Shown in pieces: positions 8,028 to 15,371 of a DNA stretch of 64,000 nt. Both the position numbers and the translations under genes were made by a program. The stretch is taken from the NCBI RefSeq assembly GCF_009828115.1, contig NZ_WTYL01000001.1, positions 558,001-622,000 of the forward strand, written 5' to 3'. Every line of letters starts with the position of its first letter. Positions within the stretch are counted from its first letter, which is position 1. The stretch comes from Allopontixanthobacter sediminis (GTDB lineage Bacteria; Pseudomonadota; Alphaproteobacteria; Sphingomonadales; Sphingomonadaceae). The notes beneath the pieces are model-generated. The model made no database searches. It saw nothing but the letters and a program-made list of their open reading frames with translations, and had not been told where the DNA came from.

Positions 8028-8780
8028 ATGTTCGACCTTACCGGAATGACCGCCCTCGTGACCGGTGCCAGTGGCGGGATCGGTTCGGCAATTGCCCGCT
8101 CGCTCGCGGCGCAGGGTGCGCGTCTTGCGCTGTCTGGCTCCAACGGCAGCAAGCTGCGGGCATTTCGTGAGGAACTGAACGACGAATATGGTCACGACCA
8201 TGTCGAAATTACCTGCGATCTTTCCAATACCGACAGTGTCGAGCATCTGGTTCCGGCGACCATCGATACGCTCGGCCAGCTCGATATCCTGGTCAACAAC
8301 GCCGGGATCACCCGTGATAATCTGGCGATGCGGATGAAGGACGAGGAGTGGAACCAGGTGATGCAGGTCAACCTGGAGGCTGCGTTCCGCCTGATGCGCG
8401 CTGCCGCGCGGCCGATGATGAAGACCCGGTTCGGCCGCATCGTCAACATCACCAGCGTCGTCGGCGCGACGGGCAACCCGGGCCAGATGAACTATGCCGC
8501 TGCAAAGGCCGGACTGGTCGGCGCGTCGAAGAGCCTGGCGCAGGAACTCGCAACCCGCGGAATTACCGTGAACTGTGTCGCGCCCGGCTTTATCCGTACC
8601 GCCATGACCGACCAGCTTCCCGACGCGCAGAAGGATGCGCTGAATGCACGGATCCCGATGGGGCGGATGGGCGAAGGCGAGGATATCGGCAGTGCGGTGA
8701 CTTACCTTGCGTCACGGGAAGCCGCCTATGTTACCGGCCAAACCCTGCATGTGAATGGCGGCATGGCCATGATGTCGTAA
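8028..8780 (+). CDS. fabG: 3-oxoacyl-[acyl carrier protein] reductase
   Basis: FabG reduces 3-oxoacyl-ACP with NADPH in the fatty acid cycle. The 250-residue protein is a short-chain dehydrogenase with the cofactor motif TGASGGIG (residues 12-19), the NNAG motif, catalytic Ser in NITSVVG and Tyr156-x3-Lys160 in YAAAKAG. The C terminus VTGQTLHVNGGMAMMS is characteristic of FabG. ATG at 8028 is chosen over an upstream in-frame TTG because AAGGAGA ends seven bases before it. It forms an operon with fabD. A short G/C hairpin (TTGGGG/CCCCAA) follows the stop but lacks a T tract. Confidence 0.96.
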   Translation: MFDLTGMTALVTGASGGIGSAIARSLAAQGARLALSGSNGSKLRAFREELNDEYGHDHVEITCDLSNTDSVEHLVPATIDTLGQLDILVNNAGITRDNLAMRMKDEEWNQVMQVNLEAAFRLMRAAARPMMKTRFGRIVNITSVVGATGNPGQMNYAAAKAGLVGASKSLAQELATRGITVNCVAPGFIRTAMTDQLPDAQKDALNARIPMGRMGEGEDIGSAVTYLASREAAYVTGQTLHVNGGMAMMS

Positions 8781-8945
8781 CCTTTGGGGTATTTATCCCC
8801 AAGGAATCTCGCTTACTCGCGGCGCAGCCTTGCCGCGTTAGATGCGAACGCTAAGGTTATTTGACCATTTTCCGGCGCCCGCAGGCGAATCCGCCTGCAT
8901 CCTGTGGGCAACCAGCCGGTGCGCAAAAGGGATCGAGAAGGACCG

Positions 8946-10073
8946 ATGAAGGCCACAATCGAACGTGCCACACTGCTACGCTGTCTATCCCATGTTCAGT
9001 CGGTGGTGGAACGTCGCAACACGATACCAATCCTGTCGAACGTGCTGATCGATGCCGATGCCGGCGGGTCACTGAAAGTCATGGCCACCGATCTCGATCT
9101 GCAAGTGACCGAGAACATGGCGGCGGCTTCGGTCGAAATGCCCGGCGCAATCACCGTTTCGGCGCATTTGCTGTTCGATATCGCGCGCAAACTGCCGGAG
9201 GGTAGCCAGGTCAGCCTGGAAACTGCCGACAACCGCATGGCGGTGAAGGCTGGGCGGAGCCGGTTCAGCCTGCCGACCCTTCCGCGCGATGATTTTCCGG
9301 TCATCGTCGAAGGCGACTTGCCGACCAGTTTCGAGTTGCCGGCCAAGACGCTGGCCGAACTGATCGACCGTACGCGGTTCGCGATTTCGACGGAAGAAAC
9401 GCGCTATTACCTCAACGGTATCTTCCTCCACGTTTCGGATGAGGACCAGCCTGTATTGCGGGCGGCGGCCACTGATGGTCACCGGCTGGCCCGTTTCACC
9501 CTGCCGCGTCCCGATGGTGCGGAGGGAATGCCCGATGTTATCGTGCCGCGCAAAGCGGTGGCGGAACTGCGCAAGCTGCTCGAAGAATCGCTCGACGCCA
9601 ATGTCCAGATCGACCTTTCGGCGAGCAAGATCCGCTTTACCATGGGCGGCGAGGGCGGCGTGGTCCTGACCAGCAAGCTGATCGACGGGACGTTCCCGGA
9701 CTACAGCCGGGTCATTCCGACGGGCAACGACAAATTGCTCCGGATCGATCCTCGGAGTTTCTACGAAGCGGTCGACCGCGTTGCGACAATCGCGACCGAG
9801 AAGACACGCGCAGTGAAAATGAGCCTCGAAACGGACAAGGTCACCTTGTCCGTCAGCAGCCCGGACAATGGCACTGCTGCGGAAGAACTGGCGGCGGATT
9901 ACGGGTCCGACGGGTTCGAAATCGGTTTCAACGCCAATTACCTCAAAGACATTCTCGGCCAGATCGACGGCGATACCGCCGAATTGCACTTGGCCGATGC
10001 AGGAGCGCCGACGCTTATCCGCAAGGATGACAAGAGCCAGGCCCTGTATGTACTGATGCCGATGCGGGTCTGA
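8946..10073 (+). CDS. dnaN: DNA polymerase III beta subunit (sliding clamp)
   Basis: The beta clamp is the dimeric ring that tethers DNA polymerase III to DNA. ATG at 8946 (GAGAAGG just upstream) gives 375 residues starting MKATIERATLLRCLSHVQSVVERRNTIPILSNVL, the standard start. The three clamp domains are complete and the protein ends in the conserved YVLMPMRV that forms part of the partner-binding pocket. The gene is not next to dnaA or recF in this window; its neighbours are fabG and a DUF2855 gene. The 165-bp upstream gap holds no other gene that I can see and presumably the promoter. Confidence 0.97.
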   Translation: MKATIERATLLRCLSHVQSVVERRNTIPILSNVLIDADAGGSLKVMATDLDLQVTENMAAASVEMPGAITVSAHLLFDIARKLPEGSQVSLETADNRMAVKAGRSRFSLPTLPRDDFPVIVEGDLPTSFELPAKTLAELIDRTRFAISTEETRYYLNGIFLHVSDEDQPVLRAAATDGHRLARFTLPRPDGAEGMPDVIVPRKAVAELRKLLEESLDANVQIDLSASKIRFTMGGEGGVVLTSKLIDGTFPDYSRVIPTGNDKLLRIDPRSFYEAVDRVATIATEKTRAVKMSLETDKVTLSVSSPDNGTAAEELAADYGSDGFEIGFNANYLKDILGQIDGDTAELHLADAGAPTLIRKDDKSQALYVLMPMRV

Positions 10074-10090
10074 TGACCCTTTGATGAGGG

Positions 10091-10115
10091 GCGGCAATCC
10101 GGACCGGATTGCCGC
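10091..10115 (+). terminator. Strong hairpin after dnaN, possible terminator
   Basis: A perfect 11-bp stem (GCGGCAATCCG at 10091-10101 and its complement at 10105-10115) closes a 3-base loop 17 bases after the dnaN stop. No run of T follows, so it may be a weak or factor-assisted terminator or an mRNA 3'-end stabiliser. Confidence 0.5.
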
Positions 10116-10169
10116 TCGCATCGCGGTTGCTGACGCGCTAGGCTCCCGTCCGAAACCGAGAGAGTTGCC

Positions 10170-11243
10170 ATGAGCCAAGCCGTTCACGTCCTGCGAGACA
10201 ATATTTCAGACGCGAAATTGGTCGATACCGAACTCGGTCCGCTGGCCGAAGGGGCGGTGCGCCTAAAAATCGAGAGCTTTTCGGTAACCGCGAACAACGT
10301 CACCTACGCTGTGGCGGGTGACCAGATGGGCTACTGGAATTTCTTTCCGGGCGAAGGGCCGCGCGGCGTCGTGCCGATGTGGGGCCACGCGCGTGTCGAG
10401 GCGTCGAACCAACCGGAAATTGCGATCGGGGAAAGGGTGTACGGCTATCTCCCGATGGCGACCCATCTCGATGTGCTACCGGGCAAGGTCAGCGTCGGCG
10501 GGTTCATGGATAGGGCTGAGCACCGTCAGCCGATGAGCCCGATCTACAACCAGTATTCGCGGTTGGCCGCTGATCCCGAGCATGATCCGGCGCGCGAGGC
10601 GCAGCGGATGATTTTCGGACCCCTGTTCAAGACCGGCTACTTGATCGAAACGATGTTTCGCACGGAGGATTGGTTTGGCGCCGAAGCGATGGTGATGACC
10701 AGCGCCTCGTCCAAGACTTCGATGGCGCTGGCGAGCGTTGCGAGGGACAAATCACCCCGGGTGCGGCGGATCGGCCTGACTTCGGCGGGCAATGTCGCCT
10801 TTACCGAAGGGACCGGCCTGTATGACCAGGTACTGGCTTACGACAAATTGGTCGATCTCGAACCGGTCCCGACCGTGTCGGTCGATTTCGCCGGAAACAG
10901 CAAGGTCCTGCGTGCAATCCACGAACACCTGGGCGTCAACCTCGCCTATTCCTGCCTAGTCGGGGCGACGCATGTCGACGGGCGGGTTGGCGGTTCGAAA
11001 GACATGCCCGGGCCGCAGCCGATCCTGTTTTTCGCGCCCCATTATGCGGTCGCCGCGATCAAGGAACTCGGCCCCAAGGCGTTTGGCGAAGCAGTGGCAA
11101 AAAGCTGGCACACGTTTCTCGGCGAAGTCGAGGGAACGGTGGAAGTGGAAACCCGGTCTGGCATCGCTGCGGCGCGCGATACTTTCATTGCAATGGTCAA
11201 GGGGGAGGTCGACCCTGCCAAGGGGATCGTGATCGAACCCTGA
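10170..11243 (+). CDS. DUF2855 family protein
   Basis: The protein of 357 residues belongs to the DUF2855 family, which has no established function that I know of. The N terminus (ELGPLAEGAVRLKIESFSVTANNVTYAVAGDQMGYWNFFP) recalls the opening of medium-chain alcohol dehydrogenase/quinone reductase folds, and the middle MTSASSKTSMALA resembles their cofactor-domain entry, but a clear glycine-rich NADP motif is not obvious. No zinc ligands of classical alcohol dehydrogenases are apparent. ATG at 10170 lies after GAGAGAG. It is probably a single-gene unit and is convergent with the ferredoxin reductase gene, three bases away. Confidence 0.8.
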   Translation: MSQAVHVLRDNISDAKLVDTELGPLAEGAVRLKIESFSVTANNVTYAVAGDQMGYWNFFPGEGPRGVVPMWGHARVEASNQPEIAIGERVYGYLPMATHLDVLPGKVSVGGFMDRAEHRQPMSPIYNQYSRLAADPEHDPAREAQRMIFGPLFKTGYLIETMFRTEDWFGAEAMVMTSASSKTSMALASVARDKSPRVRRIGLTSAGNVAFTEGTGLYDQVLAYDKLVDLEPVPTVSVDFAGNSKVLRAIHEHLGVNLAYSCLVGATHVDGRVGGSKDMPGPQPILFFAPHYAVAAIKELGPKAFGEAVAKSWHTFLGEVEGTVEVETRSGIAAARDTFIAMVKGEVDPAKGIVIEP

Positions 11244-11246
11244 AAT

Positions 11247-12563
11247 CTAACGCAGCGTCTTGATCATCGCCGCAACGTCCACGAACTTCTCTCGGGGCGA
11301 GCCGTCACGCGCGGCGGCGGTTTCGGCTTCCTCGATCTTCTTCCAGTCGCGAAACGTCACTACGTCGAGCTCTCGGGCCGCGGCAAGCTCGTCGATGCCA
11401 GCGCGGCCTTTCTTGTCGGCGCGGCCGAGCTTGCCGCTGTCCATGTCTTCGGCGATTTTCTCGATGACGCTGTAGCCATCGGGCCGGTTGGTGCCGATCG
11501 TTCCGCTGGGCCCACGGCGGGCCCATCCGACGCAATATAGGCCTGTCAGGATGCGCCCCTCGTTATTGGCGAAGCGGCCCATCCGCTCGTCGAACGGCAC
11601 GTCGGGTATTGGCGATGTCCGGTACCCTATGCAGGTCACGACCAGGTCGGCGGGAATGCGGTACGTTTCGCCGGTTCCGATCGCCCGGCCGGTCACGACT
11701 TCGGTGCGCTCCAACTCCAGCTCGGCGATCTTTCCGTCACCGTGAAAGGCGACCGGACTGGCGAACAGGTCGAAGTAGATCTCGATCTGCGCATCGGCGT
11801 GGATACTTTCGGGGATGGCCGCGAAACTGCGCAAATGGGCGACGGACTTGCGCAGGCCCGGCTCGAGGATCGCGTCCTCTGCCTCGTCGGGCAGATCGTC
11901 GGGATCGACGCGGGGCGTTGCACGGCTTAGATGGGCCAGTTCGCCAAGTTCCTTTGGCGTCATCGCCACTTGATGCGCGCCGCGCCGCGCCACGATGGTG
12001 ATTTTCTCGATCCCCGAGCCGCGCAAAGCGTCGAGCGCATGCCCCACGATATCGCTGCCGGCGAATTCCTCCTCGGACTTCGACAATATCCGCGCGACGT
12101 CAAGCGCGACATTGCCCATCCCGATAACCACCGCGTGCTTGCCCGACAGGTCCGGTGCGAGTTCGGCGAATTGCGGGTGTCCGTTGTACCAGCCGACAAA
12201 TTCAGCGCTGCCGAACAAATTGTCGAGGTCCTCGCCGGGCAACCCGAGCTGCCGGTCATTAGGCGCTCCGGTTGCCAATACCACGGCATCATACAGATCG
12301 CGTAAATCCGCGATCGACACATCCGTACCGATCGAGACATTGCCGACAAAGCGGACATTGCCCGACAGCGCGGTTTTCTCGTAGCGGCGCGACACACCCT
12401 TGATCGACTGGTGGTCCGGCGCGACCCCGGTCCGGATAAGCCCGTAAGGTACCGGCAAACGGTCGAAGATATCGACCTGCACATCCTCGCCCCATTGCTT
12501 CTGGGCACCTTCCGCCGTGTAATATCCTGCGGGCCCGGAACCAATGATGGCGATGTGACGCAT
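11247..12563 (-). CDS. fprA: FprA-type ferredoxin-NADP reductase (adrenodoxin reductase family)
   Basis: Enzymes of this family pass electrons between NADP(H) and ferredoxin through FAD. The 438-residue protein starts MRHIAIIGSGPAGYYTAEGA, an FAD-binding GxGxxG motif, then DIFDRLPVPYGLIRTGVAPDH, a hallmark of the adrenodoxin reductase/FprA group. NADP binding is in VVIGMGNVALDVARIL, and the C-terminal FAD contact is GWARRGPSGTIGTNRPDG. ATG at 12563 shares one base with the phaZ stop (TGATG), so the two are coupled. Its presence in a PHA operon is unusual; it may supply NADPH or serve the KorAB system elsewhere in the window (inference). The symbol is by family. Confidence 0.88.
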   Translation of the reverse strand: MRHIAIIGSGPAGYYTAEGAQKQWGEDVQVDIFDRLPVPYGLIRTGVAPDHQSIKGVSRRYEKTALSGNVRFVGNVSIGTDVSIADLRDLYDAVVLATGAPNDRQLGLPGEDLDNLFGSAEFVGWYNGHPQFAELAPDLSGKHAVVIGMGNVALDVARILSKSEEEFAGSDIVGHALDALRGSGIEKITIVARRGAHQVAMTPKELGELAHLSRATPRVDPDDLPDEAEDAILEPGLRKSVAHLRSFAAIPESIHADAQIEIYFDLFASPVAFHGDGKIAELELERTEVVTGRAIGTGETYRIPADLVVTCIGYRTSPIPDVPFDERMGRFANNEGRILTGLYCVGWARRGPSGTIGTNRPDGYSVIEKIAEDMDSGKLGRADKKGRAGIDELAAARELDVVTFRDWKKIEEAETAAARDGSPREKFVDVAAMIKTLR

Positions 12564-13468
12564 CAGGCGGCCCGTTTGCGCTCCACTCTGCCGGAAGGCG
12601 ATTCTTCGGGATCGAGGAAGCTCCGGATCGCGGCGACACTCTGGTCCTTGTGGCTGAGCAGGAACAAATGTCCGCCGCCTTCCATCACCACCAATTCGCT
12701 GTTGGGGATCAGCATGTTGAGGAACTTGCCGTTCAGCAGCGGCACGATCTGGTCCTCGTCCCCCATCAAAATGAGGGTGTCCTTCTTCATAAAGGGAAGG
12801 GCGGGAGCGCTGGTCCAACCGAGCATCGCGATCAACTGATACATATAGCCGCGCGGGCTGGGCGGGCTGAGGCGCGCCATGTGACCGCCCTTGCCGGAGG
12901 CATCGCCAAGCGCGCCGCCATAAAGCGTCTCGAAATGCTGTGCCATGTAATCGGCATCGACATAGCGGCGCGGGTTGGCCATCTTGGTCAGCGCTGCGGG
13001 ATTTCCCGGGATCATCAGCATGCCTGCACTGGTCGCGACCAGTACCAGCCGGCGGGTCCGGCGCGGATGCTGGATCGCGAAATGCTGCGCCAACCCGCCG
13101 CCCCAGCTGATTCCCATTACATCAACTTCCTCGAGCCCGAAGCGGTCGAGCACCTTGGCCGCCGTCCAGGCCATCGTGGCCGTATTGTAAGGGACCACGG
13201 GATCGGGCGATTTACCAATGCCTGGCATGTCGAACATGATGAAACCGCGGTCGGAGAGCGCTTCCGCGAGCGGCGCGACCGCTTCGATATTTGCGCCGAT
13301 ACCGTTGAAGAACAGGACAGGGAGATGATCGCTCGGCATATCCAGCCGCCAACGCGCCACACGCAAGGTCCGCCCGCCGATTTTTTCCATTGAGACTTCC
13401 GCGCTGGCCATGGGGTCAGTGCCGAAGGCGCCAGGTAACACTGTCTTGGATGCAGGGGATTCGTTCAA
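12563..13468 (-). CDS. phaZ: Poly(3-hydroxyalkanoate) depolymerase, PhaZ-like alpha/beta hydrolase
   Basis: This 301-residue alpha/beta hydrolase closely resembles the intracellular medium-chain-length PHA depolymerase of Pseudomonas, which mobilises stored polyester. Matching stretches recalled from that family are LFFNGIGANIE (oxyanion region), the nucleophile elbow VMGISWGGGLAQ, the MANPRRYV segment, GWTSAPALPF and the terminal catalytic His in GGGHLFLLSHKD. The acid is likely the Asp in MGDEDQIVPL. No signal peptide is present, as expected for an intracellular enzyme. It is 33 bp downstream of phaC and overlaps fprA by one base, giving phaC-phaZ-fprA. Alternative: a broader-specificity esterase, but context argues for PHA. 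Confidence 0.85.
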   Translation of the reverse strand: MNESPASKTVLPGAFGTDPMASAEVSMEKIGGRTLRVARWRLDMPSDHLPVLFFNGIGANIEAVAPLAEALSDRGFIMFDMPGIGKSPDPVVPYNTATMAWTAAKVLDRFGLEEVDVMGISWGGGLAQHFAIQHPRRTRRLVLVATSAGMLMIPGNPAALTKMANPRRYVDADYMAQHFETLYGGALGDASGKGGHMARLSPPSPRGYMYQLIAMLGWTSAPALPFMKKDTLILMGDEDQIVPLLNGKFLNMLIPNSELVVMEGGGHLFLLSHKDQSVAAIRSFLDPEESPSGRVERKRAA

Positions 13469-13501
13469 GCGGATTTCCTTGGAAGATTTGGTTGATGTGC
13501 C

Positions 13502-15196
13502 TCAACGCTCCTCGAGCACATACAGCCCGGGGGCCGGTTCTAGCGGCTTATACGCCGCGTTGCCCAGCTTTTTCGGCGCGGCTTTCTGTTTGCCGGAGCG
13601 GGCCTGGACCCAGTCCATCCAGAACGGCCACCAACTCCCGGCCACTTCTTCGGTTCCCGCAAGCCAGTCCTCGACTTTTTTAGGCGGCCCACCCGGGTTC
13701 TTCGATTTGAAGTACTTGGCCTTGGGGTTGCCCGGCGGGTTGAGGATCGCCTGCATGTGTCCCGCCTGGCTGAGCACGAACGTCACATCCTTTGAACCGA
13801 ACAGCTGGGTCGAACGATAGCAGGCGCGCCACGGGGTGATGTGATCGGTCACTCCGCCCAGGATAAACAGGTCGCTGGTCACTTTGCTCAGGTCGACCTT
13901 GTGATCGACCATCTCCACCTCGCCCTTTTTGGTGAAGGCCAGCGTTTCAAATAACGTCAGGAAATCTCCCATCAGGCTGGCGGACAGGTTAGTCGCGTCG
14001 GCATTCCAGAACAGCACGTCGAACGCCGGCGGATCGTCACCCAGAAGGTAATTGTTGATCACGTAATTCCAGATCAGGTCGTTCGGCCGCAGCCATGCGA
14101 AGCCGCGCGCCAGATCGTCACCCTTGATCACACCTTGCTTGGCGGCGCGCTGGCGGGCGAGCTGCATGCCGTTTTCGCTGACCAGGGAACCGGCTTCGAT
14201 GTCGTTTTGCTTGGGGTGAAGGACACACACCATCAGCGTCAGCGACCCGAGCAGCGGGTCGTTGTCGGCGGCCATCTTGCTTGCCAGCATCGCAGCTGTC
14301 TGTCCGCCGGAGCAGCCAGCAGACACGTTAACTTTTTTCGAGCCGGTAATCGCGGCGACCGCTTCCATCGCTTCGCGGCACGAATGGATATAATCTGCCA
14401 TGTCCCAGCGGCCTTGTTCCTTCGACGGATTGCGCCAGCTGATGACGAACGTCTGGATGCCGTTATCGAGCTGCCATTTGACCACCGATTTATCCGGGCT
14501 CAGATCGTTGATATACATCTTGTTGATCTGCGGCGGGATGGTCAGCTGCGGAATTTCATAAACCTGGTCGGTAGTGGGCGCGTAATGCACAAGTTCCATC
14601 ATCTCGGTGCGCAGGACCACCGATCCTTTTGAAATTGCGATATTTTCGCCCAGCTTGAACGGGCGTTTGTCCACCTGACTGACCATGCCCTTGTTGTGGA
14701 CCATGTCGTTATAGGCGTTCTTCAGCCCCTTCATCAGGCTGAGCCCGCCGCTGTCGATCAGGCGTTTCTGCGCTGTGGGATTGCCCATAAGCGTGTTGGT
14801 CGGCGCCAGCCCGTCGATTATAATGTTGGAGATGAAACTCGCGCGGTCGCGTTCCAATTCGTCCAGTTCGAGATCGGCGAGCCAGTCGTTCATCCCTTTT
14901 TGCACCGCGAGGTAATACTGCGCACCGGCGCGGAAGAAGGGGTTGTATTGCCAGGCTGGGTCCTTGAAACGCTTGTCCTTCGGATCCGGGGTCAGGTCGG
15001 ACTTTCCCGTCATGATCTTGATCATGTCTTCGCCCATGTTGCGGGCATGTTTCAGACTTCGCGCGGGATCGGAGGCTGTTTCCCGCAGCAGCAGCGCAAC
15101 CGCACCGATGAAATCTTCCCGCGCCAGGCCGATCATCGGCCCCAGCGCAGTGGTTGATTGCGCCGCTTCGTTCTCCAGCGTCTTCCGGTTGTTCAT
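13502..15196 (-). CDS. phaC: Poly(3-hydroxyalkanoate) synthase, class II-like
   Basis: PhaC polymerises 3-hydroxyacyl-CoA into storage polyester on granules. The 564-residue protein shows the lipase-like box SAGCSGG with the catalytic Cys295, the catalytic Asp in GGVTDHITPW and His in SQAGHMQAILNPPGNPKAKY. Sequences such as AWLRPNDLIWNY and NNYLLGDDPPAFDVLFWNAD, and the length, match class II (Pseudomonas-type, medium-chain) synthases better than class I. It leads the operon with phaZ and fprA. The cyclic-di-GMP gene starts divergently, so the promoter must lie in the roughly 175-bp gap after 15196. No phasin or phaP/phaR gene is visible nearby. Confidence 0.93.
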   Translation of the reverse strand: MNNRKTLENEAAQSTTALGPMIGLAREDFIGAVALLLRETASDPARSLKHARNMGEDMIKIMTGKSDLTPDPKDKRFKDPAWQYNPFFRAGAQYYLAVQKGMNDWLADLELDELERDRASFISNIIIDGLAPTNTLMGNPTAQKRLIDSGGLSLMKGLKNAYNDMVHNKGMVSQVDKRPFKLGENIAISKGSVVLRTEMMELVHYAPTTDQVYEIPQLTIPPQINKMYINDLSPDKSVVKWQLDNGIQTFVISWRNPSKEQGRWDMADYIHSCREAMEAVAAITGSKKVNVSAGCSGGQTAAMLASKMAADNDPLLGSLTLMVCVLHPKQNDIEAGSLVSENGMQLARQRAAKQGVIKGDDLARGFAWLRPNDLIWNYVINNYLLGDDPPAFDVLFWNADATNLSASLMGDFLTLFETLAFTKKGEVEMVDHKVDLSKVTSDLFILGGVTDHITPWRACYRSTQLFGSKDVTFVLSQAGHMQAILNPPGNPKAKYFKSKNPGGPPKKVEDWLAGTEEVAGSWWPFWMDWVQARSGKQKAAPKKLGNAAYKPLEPAPGLYVLEER

Positions 15197-15332
15197 CCCG
15201 CTTCCCCATGGGCCAGTTTACCGCCCTTATGCGGATGTCATGCACTTCACGCCGCAGCTTGGCAAGGCAGGCGCCTATGGCCGGCAGGGGCCGCGCAAAA
15301 GAGCCGAATCGGCGCTAAACGTGACCTGCCAA

Positions 15333-15347
15333 TTAACCTTTTGTAAA
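15333..15347 (+). promoter_or_regulatory. Possible CtrA-type site upstream of cyclic-di-GMP gene
   Basis: TTAA-CCTTTTG-TAAA matches the alphaproteobacterial CtrA consensus TTAA-N7-TTAA with one mismatch. It lies in the gap between phaC and the divergent multidomain cyclic-di-GMP gene, a common class of CtrA target. A single near-match is weak evidence. Confidence 0.3.
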
Positions 15348-15371
15348 AAGGATGGGCACCAAAGCCGCATG

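Noticed and set aside
8783-8803. Hairpin TTGGGG/CCCCAA after fabG as a terminator
   Set aside because: Short stem and no following T tract; not strong enough to list as a terminator.
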